A stretch of DNA of 6,184 nt from Alcaligenaceae bacterium (GCA_947372575.1 CANBUF010000129.1:1-6184), one strand, 5' to 3'; shown: positions 1 to 5,790, counted from the stretch's first letter. The notes: generated from the sequence alone by a model not told the origin. Translations and numbers: made by a program.

Positions 1-1
1 C

Positions 2-373
2 GCTGGCCGTGCAGACCCTCACGTTGCCTCCTGGGCCGATCAAGTCGATGCAGACGACCTGTTTCTGTCCGTGATCAGCCTCCAGGAGTTAGAAATCGGA
101 GTTCTGAAAGCTGAACGTCGCGATCCCGCACAGGGCGCAATCCTACGTAAGTGGCTCGACGAAAAAGTCATTCCAGCCTTTGCGGGTCGCATCCTCTCAA
201 TTGACACCGCAGTCGCTCGAATCAGTGCACAAATCTCCGTTCCCGATCCCCGACCTGTTCGTGATGGTCTGATCGCAGCAACCGCACTTGTTCATGGCAT
301 GACGGTGATCACCAGAAATCTCAGTGACTTTGCACCAACTGGTGTAAAAACACATAACCCCTGGAATACCTGA
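2..373 (+). CDS. PIN-domain toxin, VapC/FitB type (5' truncated)
   Basis: The reading frame is open from base 2 to a TGA at 371-373, giving 123 visible residues. PIN-domain toxins are Mg-dependent RNases, usually held inactive by a small antitoxin encoded just upstream. Visible family features are the hydrophobic strand followed by SLQELEIG (Glu at visible residue 29), RDGLIAATA with the third acidic residue (Asp88), and the C-terminal TRNLSDF strand (Asp109). The first metal-binding Asp, normally in an N-terminal LLDTNVLSE-like motif, lies before the window, so about 15 residues are probably missing. A GTG at 71 could be read as a start, but the frame upstream of it is in good agreement with the family, so it is internal. 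The antitoxin would be just to the left. The spacing of E, D and D fits the FitB-like subgroup better than generic VapC. Family assignment is firm; cellular target is unknown. Confidence 0.85.
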   Translation, partial: AGRADPHVASWADQVDADDLFLSVISLQELEIGVLKAERRDPAQGAILRKWLDEKVIPAFAGRILSIDTAVARISAQISVPDPRPVRDGLIAATALVHGMTVITRNLSDFAPTGVKTHNPWNT

Positions 374-426
374 GTATTGATCTGTTTGCCTGAACACGCG
401 ATGACAGACGTATCCACCATACAGCG

Positions 427-484
427 TTTTGAGTGAAATATCGTATCTGCTTGTTGAGTCATGCCCTATGCATTCAACTCAAAA
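427..484 (+). promoter_or_regulatory. Leader with two mutually exclusive hairpins upstream of wecB
   Basis: The segment ACTCAAAA at 477-484 is perfectly complementary to TTTTGAGT at 427-434 and, over six bases (477-482), to TTGAGT at 454-459. The inner option also pairs ATGC at 461-464 with GCAT at 470-473 around a 5-base loop. Only one of the two structures can form at a time. The wecB start follows 24 bases later through a T-rich stretch. It may be a leader structure of wecB or a remnant 3' end of the toxin gene; function is inferred only from geometry. Confidence 0.25.
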
Positions 485-508
485 TTTAACTTTTGTCTTT
501 AATCAAAA

Positions 509-1636
509 ATGAAAATTCTCATCGTTTTCGGTACGCGTCCAGAAGCCATCAAAATGGCACCGCTTGTGCATGCGTTCCAAGCGGACCCTGCTTTTGAAAC
601 CGTGGTGTGCGTGACCGCGCAACACAGGCAGATGCTGGATCAAGTGCTGAATATTTTTGAGATCCAGCCCGATATTGATCTGAATCTGATGCGCGCAGGA
701 CAAGACCTGTTTGATGTAACGAGCTCAGTACTGCTCGGCATGCGCGAGGTCTTTAAAGAACAGCGTCCCGACGCCGTTCTGGTGCATGGTGATACGACCA
801 CCGCCTTTGCAACCGCCATGGCTGCTTTTTATGCTGGCGTGCCCGTCGGTCATGTCGAGGCCGGGCTTCGCACGCACGATATTCACTCCCCCTTCCCCGA
901 AGAATTTAACCGGCAGGTCGTCACCAAAATCGCCAAATGGCACTTCGCACCGACCGCGTCCAGTCGACAGAACCTGGTTGCAGAATCAATCCAGCCAGAC
1001 GCCATCACAGTCACGGGCAACACCGTTATTGATGCACTGTTCTGGGTACTGGCACGCATTGAGTCTCAGCCAGCCAGACTGACCGGCATCGAGACACTAC
1101 TCAATACAAGCCTCCCCTTTGATTGGAAGTCCAAACGATTCGTGCTGATTACGGGCCACCGCCGTGAGAATTTCGGTGCGGGATTCCTGGCAATCTGCGA
1201 GGCGATCCGTCAACTGGCCGCACGCTATCCGGACGTGCATTTTGTGTACCCCGTACACCTGAATCCCAATGTACAAAAACCGGTGTTTGAGTTGATCGAC
1301 GGCTATGCCAATATTCATCTAATCGACCCGCTTGAGTATGAGCCTTTTGTCTACCTGCTTAAACACGCCTATCTCGTGCTGACCGACAGCGGCGGCATCC
1401 AAGAAGAAGCCCCAAGTCTGGGCAAGCCCGTGCTGGTCATGCGCGATGTGACAGAGCGCCCTGAGGCAGTCGAGGCGGGTACGGTGCGATTAGTCGGTGC
1501 AGATGCCGCAAAGATTGTCAGCAATGTTTCAGAATTACTCGACGATACGCAAAGCTATCTCGCCATGTCCAAGGCACACAATCCTTATGGTGATGGGAAG
1601 GCTTCGCAGAGGATTGTGGATAAGTTCAAGGATTGA
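509..1636 (+). CDS. wecB: UDP-N-acetylglucosamine 2-epimerase (non-hydrolysing)
   Basis: This 375-residue cytoplasmic enzyme interconverts UDP-GlcNAc and UDP-ManNAc, the entry step to ManNAc or ManNAcA units of surface polysaccharides. The length is typical of the WecB/MnaA family. Motifs in order: GTRPEAIKMAPL (residues 8-19), HRQMLDQVL (39-47), VHGDTTTAFA (92-101) with Asp95, GHVEAGLRT (114-122) with Glu117, PFPEEFNRQ (128-136) with Glu131/132, VTGNTVIDAL (168-177), TGHRREN (215-221) with His217, and TDSGGIQEEAP (292-302) with the late TERPEAVEAGT region. Asp95, Glu117, Glu131 and this His match the catalytic set known in the E. coli enzyme. ATG 509 is the only sensible start because an in-frame TAA lies at 500-502; no Shine-Dalgarno is visible in the AT-rich bases before it. 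The gene stands alone: a toxin gene precedes it and sorB converges on it. A capsule or O-antigen role is an inference from the enzyme. Confidence 0.96.
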   Translation: MKILIVFGTRPEAIKMAPLVHAFQADPAFETVVCVTAQHRQMLDQVLNIFEIQPDIDLNLMRAGQDLFDVTSSVLLGMREVFKEQRPDAVLVHGDTTTAFATAMAAFYAGVPVGHVEAGLRTHDIHSPFPEEFNRQVVTKIAKWHFAPTASSRQNLVAESIQPDAITVTGNTVIDALFWVLARIESQPARLTGIETLLNTSLPFDWKSKRFVLITGHRRENFGAGFLAICEAIRQLAARYPDVHFVYPVHLNPNVQKPVFELIDGYANIHLIDPLEYEPFVYLLKHAYLVLTDSGGIQEEAPSLGKPVLVMRDVTERPEAVEAGTVRLVGADAAKIVSNVSELLDDTQSYLAMSKAHNPYGDGKASQRIVDKFKD

Positions 1637-1642
1637 GGACTT

Positions 1643-1671
1643 CAAGGCCATCGCAACCCTGCATGGCCTTG
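1643..1671. terminator. Hairpin between convergent wecB and sorB
   Basis: CAAGGCCAT at 1643-1651 and ATGGCCTTG at 1663-1671 form a perfect 9-bp stem with an 11-base loop, in which a further GC/GC pair can form after one bulged base. It starts 6 bases after the wecB stop and 36 bases beyond the sorB stop, so it could serve both genes. Neither strand has a T-tract after the stem, so it is not a textbook intrinsic terminator; it may protect 3' ends or act with Rho. Confidence 0.5.
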
Positions 1672-1707
1672 GTGACCAAACGTTGATGCGTCAAGCACTC
1701 AAACAAA

Positions 1708-2121
1708 TCACTTGCGGTTTTCGCCATAGGTCGCCGTCAGATAATCGACGATCAATGGAATATCCGCGTCCGAGAGCGGTGCCTTAAAGACCTTTTGCAT
1801 TTTGACGACCGTCGCCTGCCAATACGCCCTGCCGCTATTGGGTGGCTGATACTCCGCATAATGCGCAGAATGGCAGGACGAGCAGTTCTGCAAGGTCACC
1901 TGATAACCAGGCATTGTTGACTGACGCCAGAGCATCGTGTCGCCTGGCAACTCGATGTCTTTGGCCATCGCCGAGCCCGCCGCGAGACTCATGCTGAGCG
2001 CAAATGCTGTTGCAACCACACTGATCACCGCATGGCTCACCACACTGCTCATCACACTGCTCACCACTCGCGCTGAACGATCCGACATCTGCACAGCCGA
2101 TTTTGATAATTTCTGATTCAT
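1708..2121 (-). CDS. sorB: Sulfite dehydrogenase cytochrome c subunit
   Basis: This 137-residue monoheme c-type cytochrome is the probable electron acceptor of the sulfite dehydrogenase encoded immediately upstream; it would take electrons from the molybdenum subunit and pass them on in the periplasm. The heme-binding motif CSSCH is at residues 80-84 (His84 as axial ligand). Met108 in VVKMQKVF is the likely sixth ligand by analogy with SorB of Starkeya novella. The C-terminus has the usual D-x-x-I-x-x-x-V-D-Y-L helix seen in small cytochromes c. An export signal covers about residues 1-53, with a hydrophobic core around 31-48 and cleavage probably after AMA. The ATG at 2119-2121 is chosen because AAGGGGGG lies 4 bases upstream; a longer frame to 2166 would overlap sorA. 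The unusually long n-region contains a 4-residue repeat encoded by a 12-nt tandem repeat. Confidence 0.88.
   Translation of the reverse strand: MNQKLSKSAVQMSDRSARVVSSVMSSVVSHAVISVVATAFALSMSLAAGSAMAKDIELPGDTMLWRQSTMPGYQVTLQNCSSCHSAHYAEYQPPNSGRAYWQATVVKMQKVFKAPLSDADIPLIVDYLTATYGENRK
2041..2064 (-). repeat. 12-nt tandem repeat in the sorB signal peptide
   Basis: CACACTGCTCAT (2041-2052) is followed directly by CACACTGCTCAC (2053-2064), with partial copies on both sides (GCTCAC at 2035-2040, CAC at 2065-2067). It is in frame and gives the repeating peptide SSVM-SSVV-SHAV at SorB residues 21-32, in the n-region of the signal peptide. A multiple-of-three unit can change copy number without breaking the frame. 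Confidence 0.75.
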
Positions 2122-2125
2122 GATG

Positions 2126-2133
2126 CCCCCCTT
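2126..2133 (-). promoter_or_regulatory. sorB ribosome-binding site containing the sorA stop
   Basis: Read on the minus strand, TAAGGGGGGCATCATG places the sorA stop codon TAA directly on the purine-rich Shine-Dalgarno of sorB, 4 bases before the sorB ATG. Ribosomes ending sorA would sit on the sorB initiation region, so the two are probably translationally coupled. This site decides the sorB start. Confidence 0.7.
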
Positions 2134-3382
2134 ACACTGCTTGAACAGTGATGGATTCAACGACATTGCGCATGTAGCCGGCGGGGTTCCACGACGCCGT
2201 CATCGGCTGTGTTTCACCCGCCCTGTTAAAGGCCTGCACCCGCAAATCCAGTGTGCCTTTTTGCATGGGCTTGAACTCGAGTGACCAGGGCCTGAAAGAA
2301 TATTTACCCAGATCCTCACCCAGCCGGGTCTCGACCCAGGTTTTGCCGCCATCCTGCGAAAACATCACCCTGGTAATCCCCTGCCCCGCATCAAAGGCGA
2401 TGCCGCGCACCAACGTCGGCTGACCCACCGTCACCACACTCTTGTCAGTCAAATTCGTAATGAAAGAACGTATCTTGAACTTATTAATTGGAATGGTTTT
2501 TTCGGGTGCCTTGCCCGGTTCGACGCAATTGCATTCATTGTCCGGAATCCGGTATGCAGGATTCATCCAGAAGCCATTGAACACCTCATCCACCACATTG
2601 ATTTCACTGAGGTGCTTGACCCAATAGGTGCCGTAATAGCCTGGCACAATCAATCTGATCGGAAAGCCATTGAGCATCGGCAACTCGGCGCCATTCATCT
2701 CATAGGCCACCATCACCTCGCCATCCATCGCGTGATCAATACCGAGCGCTTTGATGAAATCCGGGCCATCTCCCAACACCGGCGTATCCAGCCCGTTAAA
2801 GGTCACTTGTTTAGCCGCTTTGCCCGGATTCGCCTTGGCCAAAAGCTCTTTGAGCGGCACGCCGACCCAGGCGGCATTGCCCATATTGCCATTCCCCGAC
2901 TGGCCACCATTGACGCGCGGCTCAAAGAATCCACGACTATTACCCGAGCACTGGTTGACAGCAACTATTTTTTTAGCGGTGAATTTTGTCTTCAGATCCT
3001 GCAATGAGAATTCGACCGGTGCTTGCACATCCCCACCAATTTTCAGGCGGAACGTTGTCGGATCGACCGAAGTCGGCACCCCCGCCCAGTGATAGCGCAC
3101 GAAGAACTCGTCGTTGGGCGTGATGATTTTGTTATCAAACAGGGCAAAGGGTGTCTCAAGCTGCGGTGGGCGCGAGGTCAGCACAATCAAAGGCTTTTTT
3201 TCAGGAAAAGCGACCAGGTCACGCTCGCCATAGCCAAAGGGCAGCTGCACGGCAGATTGCGCCGCGAGGCCTAAACCCGGGAACGCCGCCACCGCGGAGC
3301 TCGCGGCACCGAGCGAGAGCAATTTACGCCGTGTAGTGGAAGTCGGCCTGAGCTTAGACGTTAAGGATCGATCTGAATGCAT
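2132..3382 (-). CDS. sorA: Sulfite dehydrogenase molybdopterin subunit (SorA-type)
   Basis: This 416-residue periplasmic molybdoenzyme of the sulfite oxidase family oxidises sulfite to sulfate. A Tat signal occupies about residues 1-42: TTRRKLLSLG (16-25) supplies the twin arginine, followed by an Ala-rich hydrophobic stretch. The molybdopterin domain follows (about 75-270): FFVRYHW holds Arg96 and His98, VNQCSGNSR holds Cys145 as the presumed Mo ligand, then GFPIRLIVPG (239-248) and YYGTYWVKHL (249-258) with the active-site Tyr/Lys region. The C-terminal part (about 290-416) is the Ig-like dimerisation domain with SQDGGKTWVETRLG. Arg, His, Cys and Tyr correspond to the known active-site set of S. 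novella SorA. The start at 3380-3382 is chosen for the strong GAGGAGGA 4 bases upstream; an extension to 3418 lacks such a site and would put 12 residues in front of the Tat signal. sorB follows after 10 bp. A sulfite-oxidase homologue with another substrate is possible, but the cytochrome partner favours SorAB. Confidence 0.9.
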   Translation of the reverse strand: MHSDRSLTSKLRPTSTTRRKLLSLGAASSAVAAFPGLGLAAQSAVQLPFGYGERDLVAFPEKKPLIVLTSRPPQLETPFALFDNKIITPNDEFFVRYHWAGVPTSVDPTTFRLKIGGDVQAPVEFSLQDLKTKFTAKKIVAVNQCSGNSRGFFEPRVNGGQSGNGNMGNAAWVGVPLKELLAKANPGKAAKQVTFNGLDTPVLGDGPDFIKALGIDHAMDGEVMVAYEMNGAELPMLNGFPIRLIVPGYYGTYWVKHLSEINVVDEVFNGFWMNPAYRIPDNECNCVEPGKAPEKTIPINKFKIRSFITNLTDKSVVTVGQPTLVRGIAFDAGQGITRVMFSQDGGKTWVETRLGEDLGKYSFRPWSLEFKPMQKGTLDLRVQAFNRAGETQPMTASWNPAGYMRNVVESITVQAV

Positions 3383-3386
3383 GGTG

Positions 3387-3394
3387 TCCTCCTC
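3387..3394 (-). promoter_or_regulatory. sorA ribosome-binding site
   Basis: On the minus strand GAGGAGGA precedes the sorA ATG by 4 bases, a near-consensus Shine-Dalgarno. It supports the start at 3382 rather than the longer open frame. The rest of the spacer up to 3509 shows only a short TACA-TCT-TGTA inverted repeat (3430-3440) and no convincing sigma70 promoter for sorA. Confidence 0.7.
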
Positions 3395-3509
3395 GCGCTG
3401 CGACAAGCAGCTCAACAATAAGGGGAGATTACATCTTGTAGCGTGATGGGGGAAGGGGTTTGGTTTCTTTTGGTTGTTGTGTACGTGTTTGCCCTAATGA
3501 CCCTGTTGG

Positions 3510-4028
3510 ATGAAATTAGTCATGGGTTACCAATTCTTACAACCTGAAAATTCCCGTTTTGATACGCTTGAGTTTTTATACTATTACATGCGCAGCAATA
3601 TGGAACATTCAGGAGTTCAAGCACCAAGCAATGTTTTCGCCGGCGATTGGGTCTCGAGGCTTGATACGATTTCACAGCGTTCGTTTTTAACTGACACAAA
3701 ACCCGCATATATAAACAAGTTCGCATCCCATGCGCATGTCCGTGGCGTCGACGGGAATCAAATATCAAAGATCATGGATACCGCATTGATATCTATTCAT
3801 GAGCAAGGCCTCTCGCCGCTTGATACGCATTATTGCTGGGCCGGATTTGAAGGTTCCGTTTCCGTTGTGTTCAGGGTGAATTGTGATTTAACTCATGTCA
3901 CAGATCATTCATTTCAAATGATTGATGCGATTGTGAGAGCGCATGAAGATACATATTCAGATTTAATTTCATTCAACCTCCTCCACTCGACTATGGAGGA
4001 CAAAATCAATGCCCGTAAAACCGCGTGA
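3510..4028 (+). CDS. Hypothetical protein, unrecognised
   Basis: This 172-residue protein matches no family I recognise. It has no signal peptide and no membrane segment, so it is probably cytoplasmic. The first part is rich in aromatic residues (TLEFLYYYMRSNM, about 19-31). The middle is polar (RSFLTDTKPAYINKFASHAHVRG). The last third has a Cys-containing HYCWAGFEGS (107-116) and a beta-like SVSVVFRVNCD (116-126), then a helical, acidic C-terminus. ATG 3510 is the first start after an in-frame TGA at 3498-3500; ATG 3522 is a real alternative, with GGATGA 8 bases before it. Codon use is AT-richer than in sorA or wecB, which hints at transfer. The gene is divergent from sorA, and its end overlaps the start of a second, truncated gene at 4009, so it was probably the first gene of a pair. 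Being a real gene is likely; function is unknown. Confidence 0.65.
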   Translation: MKLVMGYQFLQPENSRFDTLEFLYYYMRSNMEHSGVQAPSNVFAGDWVSRLDTISQRSFLTDTKPAYINKFASHAHVRGVDGNQISKIMDTALISIHEQGLSPLDTHYCWAGFEGSVSVVFRVNCDLTHVTDHSFQMIDAIVRAHEDTYSDLISFNLLHSTMEDKINARKTA

Positions 4029-4122
4029 GTTTCTGAATGTCGCCGCAATTTTGACGGAACACAGTCACCGACCTCACCACCCAGCTTGGGTCAGTTCCAA
4101 CCCTAGCAATTACACCGCTTAA
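4009..4122 (+). pseudogene. Truncated second gene of the unit, cut by a repeat element
   Basis: An ATG at 4009 has GGAGG at 3995-3999, nine bases upstream, inside the end of the preceding gene, which it overlaps by 20 nt in another frame. It encodes a protein beginning MPVKPREFLNVAAILTEHS, then a His/Pro-rich tail that looks non-native, and stops after 37 residues at a TAA that is the first triplet of a 22-bp repeat unit. The first 17 or so residues resemble the N-terminal helix of small HEPN-like helical proteins, but this is a weak resemblance by eye. I read it as the 5' stub of a gene whose remainder was lost when a mobile-element end arrived. A genuine 37-residue peptide, or chance, cannot be excluded. 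Confidence 0.4.
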
Positions 4123-4173
4123 ATTTAGCAATTTTGTTACGTAAATTTAGCATTTACACCTCGTAAATTTAGC
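4098..4173. repeat. 22-bp-period tandem repeat, possible insertion-sequence end
   Basis: The 10-mer TAAATTTAGC occurs at 4120-4129, 4142-4151 and 4164-4173, exactly 22 bp apart, and a degenerate unit starting at 4098 shares TAGCAATT. The core TAAATTTA is itself a perfect palindrome. Spacing of two helical turns puts every copy on the same DNA face, as expected for protein-binding sites. Arrays of this kind occur at the ends of some insertion sequences, notably IS21-family elements; no transposase gene is present here, so this would be a remnant. The rest of the 4029-4256 spacer shows nothing else I can interpret. Confidence 0.7.
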
Positions 4174-4256
4174 CTAGCCACTGCATAAACCCAACAATCA
4201 AGCGCGATCAATCAATAACATTTCCCAGCATAAACATAGACTTACACACACTAGGA

Positions 4257-4946
4257 TCAAGCACGCACCCCAAACAGCATCCCCACCCCCGTCGTCAGCC
4301 CCATCGCCAACACGCCCCAAAACATGACACGTGCTGCGGCAATAAGGCGCGACGATCCACCTACCCAGGCCGCGACCGTACCCAACAATCCCAGGAACAG
4401 CAGTGCACTGCCCGCCACCATCCACAAGAGGACTGAAGACGGCACCACCAGCACCACTAACAGCGGCAACAACGCCCCCACAGCAAAAGAAACCGCAGAG
4501 GCTAATGCGGCCTGGACAGGTCTGGGCTTGGTCGCCTCAGTGATGCCCAATTCATCACGCGCATGCGCACCCAGAGCATCATGTTGCATTAACTGGGTCG
4601 CAACCTGTGAGGCGAGCGCCTGATCGAGGCCACGTTCGACATAAATCGACACCAGCTCGGCATGTTCGAATGCAGGGTTTGCCGCAAGCTCTTTACTTTC
4701 GCGCTCGAGGTCAGAGCGTTCGGCGTCAACCTGCGAGCTGACCGAGACATACTCGCCCGTGGCCATCGACATTGAGCCCGCGACAAGTCCCGCGACGCCG
4801 GCGGTGAGAATTGCGTGGATGCCTGCACCTGCAGCGGCGACACCCAACACCAGGCAAGCCGTAGAAATCAGGCCATCGTTTGCACCCAATACAGCCGCGC
4901 GCAGCCAACCGACACGGGATGTCTTATGCTTTTCAATATGTCTCAT
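4257..4946 (-). CDS. VIT1/CCC1-family Fe2+/Mn2+ transporter
   Basis: This 229-residue inner-membrane protein belongs to the vacuolar iron transporter family, which moves Fe2+ or Mn2+, probably by proton exchange. Five membrane segments are visible at about 25-42, 45-66, 144-168, 172-196 and 203-226. The N-terminal RVGWLRAAVLGANDGLIST is characteristic, with Asp24. The second segment ends in the signature SMATGEYVSVSSQ (60-72), with Glu65 and several Met residues. Between segments two and three is a hydrophilic Glu-rich helical domain (about 73-140; Glu94, Glu97, Glu104), the metal-binding hub described for VIT1. I chose ATG 4944-4946 because the protein then begins MRHIEKHKTSRVGWL, as bacterial homologues typically do; ATG 4968-4970 or TTG 4980-4982 would add 8 or 12 residues and none has a good ribosome-binding site. 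It is divergent from the YbaK-type gene. Whether it exports or stores metal cannot be told. Confidence 0.88.
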   Translation of the reverse strand: MRHIEKHKTSRVGWLRAAVLGANDGLISTACLVLGVAAAGAGIHAILTAGVAGLVAGSMSMATGEYVSVSSQVDAERSDLERESKELAANPAFEHAELVSIYVERGLDQALASQVATQLMQHDALGAHARDELGITEATKPRPVQAALASAVSFAVGALLPLLVVLVVPSSVLLWMVAGSALLFLGLLGTVAAWVGGSSRLIAAARVMFWGVLAMGLTTGVGMLFGVRA

Positions 4947-4991
4947 CTGGCCACGCTCATCCTGACCCATCAACCTGCACAATTGTCTGTC

Positions 4992-5004
4992 CCTGCATTG
5001 CAGG
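4992..5004. promoter_or_regulatory. 13-bp perfect palindrome in the divergent spacer
   Basis: CCTGCA-T-TGCAGG is a perfect inverted repeat with 6-bp arms and a single central base. It lies just upstream of the VIT-family gene and immediately before the -35 box of the proposed ybaK-type promoter. The position suits an operator for one or both genes, or a small hairpin in the transporter leader. No regulator is encoded nearby, and the sequence is not a Fur or MntR box that I recognise. Confidence 0.4.
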
Positions 5005-5008
5005 ATCT

Positions 5009-5038
5009 TTGCTCGCTAAATTCTTCATTCTTTATACT
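5009..5038 (+). promoter_or_regulatory. Sigma70-like promoter for the YbaK-type gene
   Basis: TTGCTC (5009-5014) and TATACT (5033-5038) are separated by 18 bp. The -10 box matches consensus at five of six positions, the -35 box at three. Transcription would start near 5045, leaving a leader of about 37 bases before ATG 5082. No clear Shine-Dalgarno is visible in that leader. Confidence 0.45.
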
Positions 5039-5081
5039 ACGTAGCCATAGAACAATCATACGGTCCCATTCAAATATCCCC

Positions 5082-5537
5082 ATGAGCCTGCAATCTGTCC
5101 GCGCATTCTTTGCTGCCCGCAATTTAGAACTTCCAATTATTGAGCTTACGGCCAACACTGCCACCGTTGCGCTGGCTGCCGAAGCCCATGGCGTCGAGCC
5201 GGGACGGATTGCCAAGACGCTTGCCTTCAGGCTGGGGGATCAGCGCGTGATTTTGCTGGTCGCAAGCGGCGATGCGCGCGTCAGTCATAGCAAATTCAAA
5301 ACGGTATTTGGTAAAGGGAAGATGCTCAATGCCGAAGATGTCGTGGCACTGACCGGACACCCAGTCGGTGGGGTCTGCCCTTTTGGGCTGGCGGAGCCCT
5401 TACCTATTTACCTAGATGAATCGTTGCGCGGATATGACGAGGTGTTGCCTGCTGCGGGGTCTGTGAATAGTGCGGTGCGGATCAGTATTGGGATGTTGGC
5501 AAAGGTGACGGAGGGGGTGTGGGTTGAGGTTTGTTAG
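5082..5537 (+). CDS. YbaK/EbsC-family aminoacyl-tRNA deacylase-like protein
   Basis: This 151-residue cytoplasmic protein has the YbaK/EbsC fold, a family of trans-editing domains that hydrolyse misacylated tRNAs (for example Cys- or Ala-tRNAPro). Family features run the full length: an N-terminal helix, ATVALAAEAHGVEPGRIAKTL (28-48) with the conserved Lys45 of AKTL, ILLVASGDARVS (57-68), the GKMLNAEDVVALTGHPVGGVCPFGL block (78-102), LPIYLDESL (107-115) and the closing AAGSVNSAVRI (124-134). The GHPVGGVCPFG loop is the signature of the substrate pocket. Length is normal for the single-domain type. The frame is open upstream to 4815, but that stretch is antisense to the transporter gene and does not look like this family, so ATG 5082 is preferred, also by the promoter at 5009-5038. 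Which aminoacyl-tRNA it edits cannot be read from the sequence; ProXp-type or YbaK-type is possible. Confidence 0.92.
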   Translation: MSLQSVRAFFAARNLELPIIELTANTATVALAAEAHGVEPGRIAKTLAFRLGDQRVILLVASGDARVSHSKFKTVFGKGKMLNAEDVVALTGHPVGGVCPFGLAEPLPIYLDESLRGYDEVLPAAGSVNSAVRISIGMLAKVTEGVWVEVC

Positions 5538-5619
5538 TTGGAACTAGGGTTATGAGCCATGTGAAAACCGTAACGTATTCAGCTCGTAGGTTTGTAAAAC
5601 TTATTCAGGAGGGTTGCGT

Positions 5620-5730
5620 TTGAGCATTACAATTAAAAACTCATCGCAAAACTCAAACATATTTTGCTTGAGATATTTATCAAAAACAGTAAATAACCAA
5701 TACCCATCTTGTAATGCAGCAGCGAGTTAG
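5620..5730 (+). CDS. Possible 36-residue peptide with strong ribosome-binding site
   Basis: A TTG at 5620-5622 sits 6 bases after AGGAGGG (5607-5613), the best plus-strand Shine-Dalgarno in the window. The frame encodes 36 residues starting MSITIKNSSQNS and ends at TAG 5728-5730. The TTG overlaps the TGA stop (5621-5623) of a 23-codon frame that starts at ATG 5552, giving a coupled TTGA junction. There is no recognisable domain. It may be a small peptide, the stub of a decayed gene, or chance. Confidence 0.2.
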   Translation: MSITIKNSSQNSNIFCLRYLSKTVNNQYPSCNAAAS

Positions 5731-5790
5731 CTAACAGTATTTTAAAACTGACGCCTCTTAATATACGAAAAAATAAATCAAATTGCTCTA

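Noticed and set aside
786..1082. 98-codon plus-strand frame inside wecB
   Set aside because: It is a frame-shifted shadow of wecB, Pro/Arg-rich and without any domain.
2122..2166. Longer sorB start at 2166
   Set aside because: It would overlap the end of sorA by 35 nt and has no Shine-Dalgarno, whereas the ATG at 2119-2121 has AAGGGGGG at 4 bases.
2612..3007. 131-codon plus-strand frame opposite sorA
   Set aside because: It is antisense to conserved sorA domains and resembles no protein family.
3430..3440. TACA-TCT-TGTA inverted repeat as a sorA operator
   Set aside because: The arms are only 4 bp and no promoter could be placed around it with confidence, so chance is the simpler explanation.
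4589..4843. Minus-strand 84-codon frame inside the VIT-family gene
   Set aside because: It is an out-of-frame shadow of the transporter, whose signature motifs lie in the chosen frame.
4815..5081. Upstream extension of the YbaK-type reading frame by 89 codons
   Set aside because: It is antisense to the transporter start, has no family resemblance, and the homologous region begins exactly at the Met encoded at 5082.
5601..5625. JUMPstart/ops-like element before a polysaccharide cluster
   Set aside because: The GGCGGTAGC core of ops is absent; only a generic G-rich ribosome-binding site is present.
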